Shown here piece by piece: positions 25,856 through 34,094 of a stretch of DNA of 64,000 bases (its first letter is position 1; each line of letters opens with the position of its first letter). The stretch lies in the NCBI RefSeq assembly GCF_024168485.1, contig NZ_JALJVY010000008.1, positions 186,001-250,000 of the forward strand, read 5' to 3'. The DNA comes from Sphingobium sp. OAS761. Lineage in GTDB: Bacteria; Pseudomonadota; Alphaproteobacteria; Sphingomonadales; Sphingomonadaceae. The position numbers and the translations under genes were made by a program. The notes under the pieces are model-generated. The model made no database searches, was not told the DNA's origin, and saw only the letters and a program-made list of their open reading frames with translations.

Positions 25856-26982
25856 CTGACCGATACCGCGCGGAGCGAGCTTTCGACCGAAAGGCGCTCT
25901 GCATTGTCGGCATACCAGTCCACCGTCGAGGTGCGAAGCGCGTCGCCCGCCCCCAGTGCGGCCAGCAGGGCGTCGGCCAGCGCCTGCGCGGTGGGTGGAT
26001 CGGCAATGAAGCCGTTGCGGCCAGGCTCGACCAGTTCGACCGCTGCATTGTCCGGGGCCGTCGCCACGATTGCGGGCACGCCGCGTGCCGAGGCTTCCAC
26101 CACGACCAGCCCATAGCCCTCACGCTCGGAAGGCTGCACGATACAAAGCGCCTGGCGCATCGCCTGTTCCAGCACATCGCCTTCGACGAAACCGGGCAGG
26201 GCGATGCTGTCGGTCAGCCCATGCTTTGCGATACGTGCCTCGATCCGTGGCCTGTCCGGGCCGTTGCCGAAGAGGACGGCTTGGATCCGCGGCGCGGAGC
26301 GGCGCGCGATGGCGATGGCATCGACCAGCAGCGATATGCGCTTCTCCTCGATCATCCTTCCCGCATAGAGGATGGTCGGCGGATCCTTTGCGGCGAGCGG
26401 TTCGGCATGCGGCGGCATCTGGGCCAGCCCGGGCAGATAGTCGATCGTCCCGTTGAGACCCAGCGCGCGCAGCCGTCCCTCGTGCAGGCGGCTGAATACA
26501 TGGGCGCGCTGCCGGACACGCGCGCACATCCACTGGATGGTGGCGCCCACCCAGCCTAGGCGCCCAAGATAATCGCGCCAATAATCGCGGCTCCATATCT
26601 CGAACCAGTCGCAAATGATGCGATAGCCGTGCAGCGGTCGGAGCAGCCCGGCGGCCAGCAGGGCGAAATAAGGGAAGGAACAGAGGTGCACGACGTCATA
26701 GGTGCGGCCGTGCCGGGCCAAATGGAGCAATATGCCGATGCCGAAGCGTAAGGGGGGAGCGATCCGCCGCTTGCCGTCCTCGTATAATGCGGCGCGAGGC
26801 GCGACCGGGACGATGGTCACGCCCGCGATCTCCGGCGGCGAACCCTCTTCCCATTGCGTCATGGTCAGGTAGGTGACCTGGTGCCCGTCCGCCGCCAGCC
26901 GCTCGGCCAGCGCGCGATACCACCGCTCGGCACCGCCGATCGTCCAGGGAAACAGGCAGTCGTAGACGATACAGACGCGCAT
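25843..26982 (-). CDS. Family 4 glycosyltransferase
   Basis: 379 residues, GT-B fold. N-terminal CIVYDCLFPWTIGGAERW with the glycine-rich acceptor loop, LPGLAQMPPHAEP before the donor domain, ILYAGRMIEEKRISLLVDA, and the C-terminal PSEREGYGLVVVEASARG acidic motif. The start ATG overlaps the previous stop by one base (TGATG at 26982-26984), so it is coupled to the GT-C-like gene upstream. Last gene of a four-gene minus-strand unit. Confidence 0.88.
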   Translation of the reverse strand: MRVCIVYDCLFPWTIGGAERWYRALAERLAADGHQVTYLTMTQWEEGSPPEIAGVTIVPVAPRAALYEDGKRRIAPPLRFGIGILLHLARHGRTYDVVHLCSFPYFALLAAGLLRPLHGYRIICDWFEIWSRDYWRDYLGRLGWVGATIQWMCARVRQRAHVFSRLHEGRLRALGLNGTIDYLPGLAQMPPHAEPLAAKDPPTILYAGRMIEEKRISLLVDAIAIARRSAPRIQAVLFGNGPDRPRIEARIAKHGLTDSIALPGFVEGDVLEQAMRQALCIVQPSEREGYGLVVVEASARGVPAIVATAPDNAAVELVEPGRNGFIADPPTAQALADALLAALGAGDALRTSTVDWYADNAERLSVESSLRAVSVSYSG

Positions 26983-28706
26983 CAGGGGCGGACTTTCCTG
27001 CAAGCGGCCTGCAAGGCGTGAAAATGGCGTTCATCGCCCGGTTCGGCATCGATGCGATCCCGGATCGATCGCATTGATCCTATATCGACGAAGGCGACCG
27101 GCCCATCGAGACAGAGTGCGCGCGCCTGTTCCACCGTCAACTGGCCCGCGAGCAGGCGGATCGGCCGGTTGGTCAGGTCGGGCCGGTTGTGGACCAGATC
27201 GGCGCCGAACGCCACCGCGCCATCGTCGACGATGGCAACGGGCGCATCAAGCGCGTCGATGGCGCCAGAGGTACGCGCATAGGGCCAGGTCAGCCATGCT
27301 GCCATCGCCATGTGCGCGGGCACGACGAGCAGGAAGGTAGCGGCGTTGCCCCATGCCCACAGCCGAGAAGAGGGCCAATGGCGGTACACCATGCGCCAGC
27401 CTTCGACGCCCAGCAGGCACAGGCTGCCGATCACGCCGTGAAGGTAGCGATAGCCCCATCCATGCCCCTGATAGGCGAGCAGCAACCCGACGCACAGGAT
27501 GTGCAGCGCCACACCAGCCGACAGCGGCCGCACCAAGGGCCGGCGCCAGGCCAGGCCGATGGCCGCCGCTGCCAGCGGCAGCAGCAGCAGGTGCTGCCAG
27601 ACGATGAAACGCAGCAGGTTGATCGCCATCAGCCACAGGCTGACGGGCCCCAGGTCGCGGAGCATGAACGCGACGCGATCGAGATAGCTGATCCGGTCGC
27701 CCGTGCCCGACAGGCTGGCGAGCGGTCCGCCCGCCATGGTCGCTATCATGCCCGGCCAGGACAGCCAGAATAGCCCGATGGCCAGATAGGATGCGCCATA
27801 GACGAGTGTCAGGGGCCAGCGCCGTTGCAGCGGCAGCGTCAGCAGGATGGGAAAGACGAACAGCGGATGGAACAGCGGCTGGTGCAGCCCGGTGGCGAGA
27901 AACCCGACCGTGATCGCCCCCGCGTGGCTCCATCCGCCCCGCAGGAACAGCCACAGCCAGACCATGTTGAGTGCCAGATGACCGGCCATCGCATGGGCTG
28001 TCATCCCCTGGATCACGACCTGCGACGAGCCCGCGTAGAGCAGCAGCGCCACCGTTCGCGCCATGATGTCGCCGGGCCACAGCCGCTCGGCGATCCGCCA
28101 CAGCGCCAGTGCGCCGATGGCGGTGAAGAGCGGGCTCGCCAGTTCGCCGACGCCCAGCAGGCCCAGGGCGGCATGCGTAGCGGCGTTGACGGGCAGATAG
28201 GCTGAAACCCAGTTTTGGCGATCCGCGACCGGCAATATGAAAAACTGGTTCAGCGCTTCGGCCATATTGCGCCAGGCGGGCGCGACCGGCCAGAACAGGC
28301 GGCCTTGCGCGAAGATCGCGGCGTCGAATGTCGCCATTTGCTCGTCGCGTGTCATGTCGTAGCCCAGCAGCAGCCAGCGATGCCCGGCCCAACAGGCGAG
28401 GGCCAAGGCCAGGGCGACCAGCCATGGCCGTTGTATCGGACCGGGTCGTCCGCGGACCGGGGCGCCGTCCACGGGTTTCAGCGTGAACCGCAGCATGAGG
28501 ATGATCGCCAGCGCCGGAAGCAAATCCTGCCGCAGGAAGAGGAACCCGCTGAACTGCCGCCTGTCGTTGACCGGCCCCAGCAGATTGCCGATCAGGCCGA
28601 TGGCCAGCAGGACACCGAGCGCGACCGGCAGGGTCAGTCCGGCGCGCGTCACCCAGCCACGCACCGCGCCGTCTTCGACCGTTTCCTGCTGTCCCCCCGC
28701 AGCCAT
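26982..28706 (-). CDS. GT-C-like polytopic membrane protein (paralogue of the EPS-locus one)
   Basis: 574 residues, about eleven membrane helices. Landmarks run in the same order as in the 14824-16572 gene: TRDEQMATF (acid pair after the first helices), SAYLPVNAA, GHLALNMVWL, FLRGGW, GLHQPLFHP, GHGWGYRYLHG and a soluble tail beginning VAIVDDG. Sequence between landmarks has diverged. No named family is recognised; topology and context suggest a polyprenyl-phosphate-sugar-dependent glycosyltransferase. It begins 1 base after arfB. Confidence 0.72.
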   Translation of the reverse strand: MAAGGQQETVEDGAVRGWVTRAGLTLPVALGVLLAIGLIGNLLGPVNDRRQFSGFLFLRQDLLPALAIILMLRFTLKPVDGAPVRGRPGPIQRPWLVALALALACWAGHRWLLLGYDMTRDEQMATFDAAIFAQGRLFWPVAPAWRNMAEALNQFFILPVADRQNWVSAYLPVNAATHAALGLLGVGELASPLFTAIGALALWRIAERLWPGDIMARTVALLLYAGSSQVVIQGMTAHAMAGHLALNMVWLWLFLRGGWSHAGAITVGFLATGLHQPLFHPLFVFPILLTLPLQRRWPLTLVYGASYLAIGLFWLSWPGMIATMAGGPLASLSGTGDRISYLDRVAFMLRDLGPVSLWLMAINLLRFIVWQHLLLLPLAAAAIGLAWRRPLVRPLSAGVALHILCVGLLLAYQGHGWGYRYLHGVIGSLCLLGVEGWRMVYRHWPSSRLWAWGNAATFLLVVPAHMAMAAWLTWPYARTSGAIDALDAPVAIVDDGAVAFGADLVHNRPDLTNRPIRLLAGQLTVEQARALCLDGPVAFVDIGSMRSIRDRIDAEPGDERHFHALQAACRKVRP

Positions 28707-28707
28707 C

Positions 28708-29112
28708 TCAGTCCAGCTTCACCTTGCCGCGCCCCTGCTTCACATTGCTGCGTGCCTTCTTGGCATCGACGCGCCGGGCCTTGGCGGCCTTGCCGGGCCT
28801 GGTGGCGATACGGCGTGCGTCGCGCTCATGCGCCCTGGCGATCATTTCGGCCAGTCGTTCGCGCGCATCCTGGCGGTTCGCATCCTGCGTGCGGAAGCGG
28901 TTGGCCTGGATCAGTATCTCGTTGGCGGAGGTCAGTCGCGATCCGGCCAGTTCCCTGATCTTGCGATAGGCGTGCAGCGGCAGGCTCAGCCGGAAAAGGT
29001 TGACGCGCAGTTGTACAGTCGTCGCCACCTTGTTCACATTCTGCCCGCCCGGGCCACCCCCGGTGACGAAGCGCTCCTCCAGCGCGTCCTCGGGAATATC
29101 AAAGGGAGGCAT
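28708..29112 (-). CDS. arfB: Alternative ribosome-rescue factor / peptidyl-tRNA hydrolase ArfB
   Basis: 134 residues from the second Met (or 141 from 29133). The catalytic GGPGGQNVNK motif of class I release factors sits near residue 20, without the codon-recognition domain, as in YaeJ/ArfB. The basic C-terminal tail (KARRVDAKKARSNVKQGRG) would enter the empty mRNA channel of stalled ribosomes. The start lies inside the end of the pseudouridine synthase gene. Confidence 0.93.
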   Translation of the reverse strand: MPPFDIPEDALEERFVTGGGPGGQNVNKVATTVQLRVNLFRLSLPLHAYRKIRELAGSRLTSANEILIQANRFRTQDANRQDARERLAEMIARAHERDARRIATRPGKAAKARRVDAKKARSNVKQGRGKVKLD

Positions 29113-29776
29113 CGTCGAGATTGTCAGCGCCAAATCCGGCAGCAGCGAATGTTTCGGGTAGCGGAGCAGCCGCCTCCGCGGCAGGCTTGCCGCCGCGTGG
29201 CACGCTCAGGAAGCGACTGTGCAGCAACATGGGGCCGATGCCGTTGCCATAGACGGGATCGCCCAATATGCCGAAGCCCAGCCCATGTTCGGCGTGGACC
29301 CGGATCTGGTGCGTGCGCCCCGTTTCGGGGGTGAACGCCACAAGCGCCCGGCCATCCTTTTCCGCCAGCTTTCGCCAGTGCGTGACGGCCGGCTTTCCCG
29401 CCTTGGCCGGGATCATCCGCCAACCCTTCGCCGGGCTGCTGATCTTTGCCAGCGACAGGGCGATCGTGCCGCTATCATCTTGCGGTATGCCGTCGATTAC
29501 CGCGACATAGCGCTTGACGACCGTCCCCGCCTCGAATGCGGCCGCGAAACGCTTGTGCGCCTTGGGATTGCGTGCGAGCAGCAGGCATCCGCTGGTGTCC
29601 CGGTCCAGCCGGTGCACGGGGAGCGGCCAGCGCTGAAATCCGAAGGTCAGGGAGGCGAGATGGTTTTCCAGGCTCATCGATCCGTCGCGCGGGGCGTCTA
29701 CCGGCAGGCCGGCGGGCTTGTCGATGATGATGGCCTCGCCATCCAGAAACAGCACATGGTCGGTCAAAAGGGCCAA
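29099..29776 (-). CDS. RluA-family pseudouridine synthase
   Basis: About 225 residues. Core motifs are IIDKPAGLPVDAP, the catalytic Asp in HRLDRDTSGCLLLA, VVKRYVAVIDG, FTPETGRTHQIRVH and GDPVYG. No S4 domain is present. It isomerises uridines in rRNA or tRNA; which sites cannot be told. No ATG precedes the domain: TTG 29776 (GGA six bases upstream), TTG 29767 or GTG 29755 are the candidate starts; longer frames up to 30046 run antisense to the acyltransferase gene. Confidence 0.88.
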   Translation of the reverse strand: MALLTDHVLFLDGEAIIIDKPAGLPVDAPRDGSMSLENHLASLTFGFQRWPLPVHRLDRDTSGCLLLARNPKAHKRFAAAFEAGTVVKRYVAVIDGIPQDDSGTIALSLAKISSPAKGWRMIPAKAGKPAVTHWRKLAEKDGRALVAFTPETGRTHQIRVHAEHGLGFGILGDPVYGNGIGPMLLHSRFLSVPRGGKPAAEAAAPLPETFAAAGFGADNLDDASL

Positions 29777-29844
29777 GAAATTTCCGATCGGGCAGGAACG
29801 CTGAGAATTGACGTGCGCGGCGCCTGCTATAGTCCGTGGAGCCG

Positions 29845-30804
29845 ATGGACAACAAGGGGCAGAGCGAGAAGGCGGCGGACAGGCGGCTGAACTGGGTCGA
29901 TGTCGCGCGTGGCATCGGCATCCTTGCGGTGGTCGCGGGGCATGTGTGGACGCGCGGCGCCTTTCGCGACGCCATGTACAGTTTTCACATGCCGCTTTTC
30001 TTCCTGCTGTCGGGCATGTTGTCGCGCCCGCAACCGGTCGCTGCATTCACGACGCGACAGTTCGCAGGGCAGATGCGCCCCTATGCCGTGTTTCTGCTCC
30101 TGCTCATCCTGATCGATCAGGTCGTGGAACGGATGAAGGGACATATGCCGATCTTCAATGATTGGCCGGAAGACCTTGCGCCTATCCTGCTCGGCGGATT
30201 CTGGCTCCGCGGCCCCTTCACGATTTTCTGGTTCGTTCCCTGCCTGATGGTGGCGCGCGTCCTGTTCAACATGGCGCTTGCGCGCTGGCCGTCGCCTTTC
30301 CAATTGCATTGGGCACTGGTCATTCCGCCGGTTCTGGGCGTTGCCTACATCCTGGGCCGGTGGACCACGGCGTCGCCGCTGGGCCTGCTGAGCGTGCCCA
30401 TGGCCTTTTGCCTGCTATGGGTGGGCAAGGCCGGGGGACAGATGGCCTGGCGGCGATGGATGGCGATTCCGGCCGCAGCGTTAGCCATGGCCGGATTGAG
30501 CGGGATTTTCCCGACGCTCAACATGAAAGCTGCCGATTATGGCTGGCCGCTCCTGTCGATTGCCGGTGCGATCGGAACTTCGGTGCTGATCTTCGCCCTG
30601 TCGATACGCCTGGTTCCGGTAGGGGGTGCGTTTGCGATGCTGGGCCGTGCCGCGTTGGTCATCATGTACCTGCACGTCGCGGTGATTCACTATCTCACGC
30701 CCTATCTGCCCAAGGTCTGCCTGTTCGCGCTGGCACTGGTCGTGCCCTTTGCGATCGAAAGGCTCATCGGGCTGTCGCCACCGCTAAAGCGGTGGCTGCT
30801 CTAG
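29845..30804 (+). CDS. Membrane acyltransferase (acyltransferase family 3)
   Basis: 319 residues with about ten membrane helices. The N-terminal RLNWVDVARGIGILAVVAGHVW has the conserved Arg and His of the family, and FHMPLFFLLSGML follows. Such proteins acetylate or acylate cell-surface sugars. ATG 29845 is chosen; a GTG at 29836 is possible. A TATAGT hexamer at 29828-29833 lies so close that the mRNA may be nearly leaderless. Its 3' end overlaps the next, convergent gene by 4 bases. Confidence 0.85.
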   Translation: MDNKGQSEKAADRRLNWVDVARGIGILAVVAGHVWTRGAFRDAMYSFHMPLFFLLSGMLSRPQPVAAFTTRQFAGQMRPYAVFLLLLILIDQVVERMKGHMPIFNDWPEDLAPILLGGFWLRGPFTIFWFVPCLMVARVLFNMALARWPSPFQLHWALVIPPVLGVAYILGRWTTASPLGLLSVPMAFCLLWVGKAGGQMAWRRWMAIPAAALAMAGLSGIFPTLNMKAADYGWPLLSIAGAIGTSVLIFALSIRLVPVGGAFAMLGRAALVIMYLHVAVIHYLTPYLPKVCLFALALVVPFAIERLIGLSPPLKRWLL

Positions 30805-31277
30805 CCGTTCTGGATAAGAGAGAGGCGATCATCCTCGCCAGCGCGCGCGACCAGGGAATAGGCGGCCTGCGCGATGATCTGTGCCTGCGTCAGGCCGGCA
30901 TCGTCGTCCTTTTGGGCGGTCGCCACGGGATCGGCCACGGTGGCGCTTTCCGGCGCGGAATAATAGCCGGAGTCCGTCAACCGGTCGGTCAAGGATGCGC
31001 CGGGCGTCACCGCAGCCGTTGGTGTTGCGCTGCTCGCCGGAGCGGCATACGTCAACGGTGCGGATGACGACGCTGGTTCGCTTGCAACGACCGTCGTGAC
31101 GCTGCCCGTCGCCGAGGTCGCCGAAGACGGTTCGGTCGTCGTGGCGGGCGAGGTCGCCGCCGGCTCGGTCGTCGTGGCGGGCGAAGTCGTGGTCAGGGAC
31201 GTTATCGTGCTTTCCGCGATCTTCTTGATCTGCCCCCAGGCGCTGGAAGCACCCGAGCCGTTGATGGCGATACCCAT
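30801..31277 (-). CDS. Hypothetical Thr/Ala/Ser-rich low-complexity protein
   Basis: 158 residues, not recognised. A short N-terminal helix (MGIAINGSGASSAWGQIKKI) has no signal peptide. Residues ~28-95 are almost only Thr, Ser, Ala, Pro, Val and Glu with the repeated unit SPATTTEP; the last 40 residues look like a soluble helix (LTQAQIIAQAAYSLVARA). AAGGAG lies ten bases upstream of ATG 31277, so it is probably translated. Function unknown; the 3' end meets the convergent acyltransferase. Confidence 0.6.
   Translation of the reverse strand: MGIAINGSGASSAWGQIKKIAESTITSLTTTSPATTTEPAATSPATTTEPSSATSATGSVTTVVASEPASSSAPLTYAAPASSATPTAAVTPGASLTDRLTDSGYYSAPESATVADPVATAQKDDDAGLTQAQIIAQAAYSLVARAGEDDRLSLIQNG
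31128..31187. repeat. 33-bp tandem direct repeat in the low-complexity gene
   Basis: Two near-identical copies (31128-31154 and 31161-31187) at a 33-base period share a perfect 20-base core. They encode the repeated SPATTTEP unit on the minus strand. The unit is 11 codons, so gain or loss of copies would keep the frame. Confidence 0.7.
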
Positions 31278-31364
31278 GTGGTCATAACTCCTTGCGCCCC
31301 ATCAAGCGCCTATCGCGACGGACCTGTCATTTTCTGAACACCCACGGTTACAAGGTCGTTAGCC

Positions 31365-31403
31365 AAAAAAGAGGCTGGCGCGCAGTCCCGTGGCGCCAGC
31401 CTC
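31365..31403 (-). terminator. Rho-independent terminator after wrbA
   Basis: Perfect 11-bp stem (31371-31381 with 31393-31403) and an 11-base loop. On the minus strand it is followed by six T residues (plus-strand A run 31365-31370). It lies about 75 bases past the wrbA stop. Confidence 0.88.
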
Positions 31404-31479
31404 CTGCGGATTTATCCAAGCCTCCATGCGACCGAAAGGCTCCTGTCATCCCACCTTGTACAGACGTCGCGGCGGCCGG

Positions 31480-32079
31480 TCAGCCGTGCAATTTCATCGC
31501 TGTTTCGGCGATACGGCGCCCCTGATAGCGCGCGCCGTCCAGTTCCTCCTCGCTAGGGCTGCGGCTGCCGTCGCTGTCGGCCAGGGTCGTGGCGCCATAA
31601 GGCGATCCCCCGCGCACTTTGTCGACGCCCATCTGTCCGGCGAACCCATAATCCAGACCGACGATGGTCATGCCGAAATGCAGGAGGTTGGTGATGATCG
31701 AAAAGAGCGTCACCTCCTGTCCGCCATGCTGCGATGCGGTCGAGGTGAAGGCACCTCCAACCTTGCCGTTCAGCGCGCCGCGGGCCCACAGGCCGCCGGC
31801 TTGATCGAGGAAGGCCGCCATCTGGCTGGACATCCGGCCGAAGCGCGTTCCGGTGCCGATGACGATCGCATCATAATCGGCAAGATCCGCGACGGCAGCC
31901 ACCGGCGCATCCTGATCCAGCTTGAAATGCGCATTCTTCGCGACCTCAAGCGGGGCCGTTTCGGGCACCCGCTTAATGTCGACATGCGCCCCGGCGGCAG
32001 CGGCGCCTTCGGCCACTGCCTTGGCCATCGTCTCGATATGACCATAGGACGAATAATAGAGCACCAGAACCTTAGCCAT
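31480..32079 (-). CDS. wrbA: NAD(P)H:quinone oxidoreductase WrbA
   Basis: 199 residues, full length for the flavodoxin-like WrbA family. FMN-binding features are [14 protein letters not shown] at the N-terminus, [13 protein letters not shown] in the middle and [10 protein letters not shown]. It reduces quinones by two electrons, protecting against redox stress. ATG 32079 has AGGAG seven bases upstream. It lies downstream of a pirin gene on the same strand but a hairpin separates them. Confidence 0.95.
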   Translation of the reverse strand: MAKVLVLYYSSYGHIETMAKAVAEGAAAAGAHVDIKRVPETAPLEVAKNAHFKLDQDAPVAAVADLADYDAIVIGTGTRFGRMSSQMAAFLDQAGGLWARGALNGKVGGAFTSTASQHGGQEVTLFSIITNLLHFGMTIVGLDYGFAGQMGVDKVRGGSPYGATTLADSDGSRSPSEEELDGARYQGRRIAETAMKLHG

Positions 32080-32107
32080 TGCAGTCTCCTTAAGTCTTTA
32101 CGTCAAA

Positions 32108-32150
32108 CGGCCGTCCGCGCGGGAAGGGGGAGGGGATGCGCGGACGGCCG
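32108..32150 (-). terminator. Strong hairpin between pirin and wrbA
   Basis: A perfect 13-bp GC-rich stem (32108-32120 with 32138-32150) and a 17-base G-rich loop. On the minus strand it follows the pirin stop and is trailed by only TTTG, so it may be a weak terminator or an mRNA-stabilising hairpin that sets different levels for pirin and wrbA. Confidence 0.55.
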
Positions 32151-32169
32151 GGCGCGCCGGGTTGCGCGC

Positions 32170-32889
32170 CTATTGGGAATCCACCAGGACGATTTCTGCG
32201 TCCTCCAGAGCGGTTATCGTGATAGGCTGGCCGCCGATGATCGCGGCACCGTCGCGGGCCTCGAAGGTCTGGCCCTCAATCTCGACGCGGCCGGTCGCCG
32301 GCACCAGATAGAGGTGGCGGCCTGCCGCGCTGTCATAGGTGACGCTCTGGCCGGCCTTTATCGTGCCCCCCATCAAGCGGGCATCCGCCCGGATCCGAAG
32401 CGCATCGATATCCTCATCATGGCCACTGGCCAGTATCACCAGCTTGCCGGAACGGTCGCCCTTGGGAAAAGGCTTGGCACCCCAACTCGGCTGTCCGCCG
32501 CGGGTGCGCGGTATGATCCAGATCTGGAACAATGTGGTGGTTTCGTCCTCCAGATTATATTCCGCGTGGCGAATGCCGGTGCCCGCCGACATCACCTGAA
32601 CGTCGCCGGCCGCAGTGCGGCCCCTGTTGCCCAGGCTGTCCTGATGGGTGATCGCGCCGGTGCGGACATAGGTGATGATTTCCATGTCGGCGTGGGGATG
32701 CGGCGGAAAGCCGCTACGTGCGCCGATCTCGTCATCGTTCCAGACGCGGATGGCGCCCCAGTGCATGCGATCGTCGTCATGATAGTCGGCGAAGGAAAAA
32801 TGATGGCGCGCATTCAGCCAGCCATGGTCGGCATGGCCCAGCGACGCGAAAGGGCGGCGTTCGATGCGGCTCGCGCTGGTGGTGGTCAT
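32170..32889 (-). CDS. Pirin family protein (YhhW-like)
   Basis: 239 residues, bicupin. The metal-binding motif of the N-terminal cupin is seen as GFPPHPHADMEIITYV, followed by a partner acidic/His segment GTGIRHAEYN. Some relatives have quercetin 2,3-dioxygenase activity. The N-terminus HHFSFADYHDDDRMHWG is typical. Divergent from the LysR gene across a 105-base gap, so that regulator is a likely controller. Confidence 0.92.
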   Translation of the reverse strand: MTTTSASRIERRPFASLGHADHGWLNARHHFSFADYHDDDRMHWGAIRVWNDDEIGARSGFPPHPHADMEIITYVRTGAITHQDSLGNRGRTAAGDVQVMSAGTGIRHAEYNLEDETTTLFQIWIIPRTRGGQPSWGAKPFPKGDRSGKLVILASGHDEDIDALRIRADARLMGGTIKAGQSVTYDSAAGRHLYLVPATGRVEIEGQTFEARDGAAIIGGQPITITALEDAEIVLVDSQ

Positions 32890-32955
32890 AGCTTTGCCTT
32901 TCGTTGAAAGCCGGCATGTTCCGGCTTGCTTTCCCCCTATGTAGCGCTCATCATC

Positions 32956-32991
32956 GTTTCCGAAATAAACAGCATTGAAACGGATTGTTTC
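32956..32991. promoter_or_regulatory. Candidate LysR-type operator
   Basis: Between pirin and the LysR gene, a perfect 5+5 inverted repeat (GAAAC, five bases, GTTTC at 32977-32991) is preceded by a second half-site pair, GTTTC-CGAAA, at 32956-32965. This fits two LysR-type operator elements in a divergent promoter. The position beside the LysR start suggests autorepression. It is an inference from symmetry alone. Confidence 0.4.
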
Positions 32992-32994
32992 TAT

Positions 32995-33888
32995 ATGCGG
33001 CTACCCGATTTCGAAGCATGGGCCATGTTCGCGGCGGTGGTCGAGCACCGCAGTTTCACCGAGGCGGCCAAGGCTCTCAGCCTGTCCAAGGCAACGGTGT
33101 CCAAGGCTGTGACGCGGCTGGAGCAACATCTGGATACCAGCCTGTTCAATCGCACCAGCCGTCGTCTGGCGCTGACAGAAAGCGGGAAAAGGCTCGCGGA
33201 CCATGCCCGGCGCATCCTTGCGGAGGGGGAAGCCGCCGAGGAAGCGGCTCGCGACGAGACGGACGCGCTGTCGGGCATCGTGCGGCTGGGCGCGCCCATG
33301 ACCTTTGGCCTGTTGCGTGTCGCGCCACTGGTGGCGCAATTTACCCGCGATCATCCGCAGGTCGATGTCGACCTGCACCTGACCGACGAGCATATCGACA
33401 TAGTCGAGCGCGGGCTGGACGCGACCATCCGGATTGCCGACATGCCAGACAGTTCGCTGCGCGCCAGACGGCTGGCCGACGTCAACCTTCATGTGGTCGC
33501 ATCGCCATCCTATCTGGCGGAGCGCGGGCGTCCGTCGCACCCGGCCGACCTGAGCACGCACGACTGCCTATGCTACACAAATGTTGCGACGCCCGACATC
33601 TGGCGCTTTTCGGGCCCCGGGAATCAAAGCGTCGCCGTTCAGGTCCGCAGCCGCATTTCCGTCAACAGCGGAGAGGCGATGCTGCCCGCGTTGCGCCTGG
33701 GCGTCGGTATCGCGCGCCTGCCGGATTTCATCGTCGGCGATGCTCTGGCCGCGGGCGAAGTCGAGGAGATATTGACGGATTGGCGGCCACCGCCCTTCGG
33801 CCTGCATCTCGTCACGCCGCCGTCGCGCCTGCGTCCGACACGTGTCGAGGCGCTGCTGGATTTTCTGACGCGGCATCATGGCTGCTGA
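32995..33888 (+). CDS. LysR family transcriptional regulator
   Basis: 297 residues. N-terminal winged helix-turn-helix with MFAAVVEHRSFTEAAKAL and LSKATVSKAVTRLE, then a periplasmic-binding-like effector domain (residues ~90-295). Divergent from pirin and wrbA, so it probably answers to quinones or aromatic electrophiles. ATG 32995 (MRLPDFEAW) begins the family sequence; a TTG at 32926 would add 23 unrelated residues. Confidence 0.9.
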   Translation: MRLPDFEAWAMFAAVVEHRSFTEAAKALSLSKATVSKAVTRLEQHLDTSLFNRTSRRLALTESGKRLADHARRILAEGEAAEEAARDETDALSGIVRLGAPMTFGLLRVAPLVAQFTRDHPQVDVDLHLTDEHIDIVERGLDATIRIADMPDSSLRARRLADVNLHVVASPSYLAERGRPSHPADLSTHDCLCYTNVATPDIWRFSGPGNQSVAVQVRSRISVNSGEAMLPALRLGVGIARLPDFIVGDALAAGEVEEILTDWRPPPFGLHLVTPPSRLRPTRVEALLDFLTRHHGC

Positions 33889-33903
33889 TTTTGTTGCGCA
33901 GGT

Positions 33904-34004
33904 GAATCTATCTTGACTCCATTTGAATCGTTTTAGCTCCAACCCAGCGCAAACTGATTCAAATTTGCCGACTCGTGGAGTTATGCGGGTTAGCAAAAAA
34001 TTAA
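33904..34004 (+). promoter_or_regulatory. ctrA upstream region: GANTC cluster and CtrA-like box
   Basis: Five GANTC sites lie within 71 bases, at 33904, 33915, 33925, 33956 and 33970. A TTAG-N7-TTAA element at 33990-34004 matches the CtrA consensus TTAA-N7-TTAA with one mismatch. In Caulobacter, ctrA transcription is set by CcrM methylation of GANTC and by CtrA itself. The region is also AT-richer than its surroundings. The sites are seen directly; control is inferred. Confidence 0.65.
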
Positions 34005-34094
34005 CCTTTGTCCTTCAGAAGTTTTTTGGTTAATGAATTACCGCGAAAGCCGTTCTGGTGGGGTGAACGGGACTGCGACACAAAGGGGCTTCAC

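Noticed and set aside
29808..29833. TTGACG and TATAGT as a promoter for the membrane acyltransferase.
   Set aside because: The spacer is 14 bases, too short for a normal sigma-70 promoter, so it was mentioned only in the gene entry.
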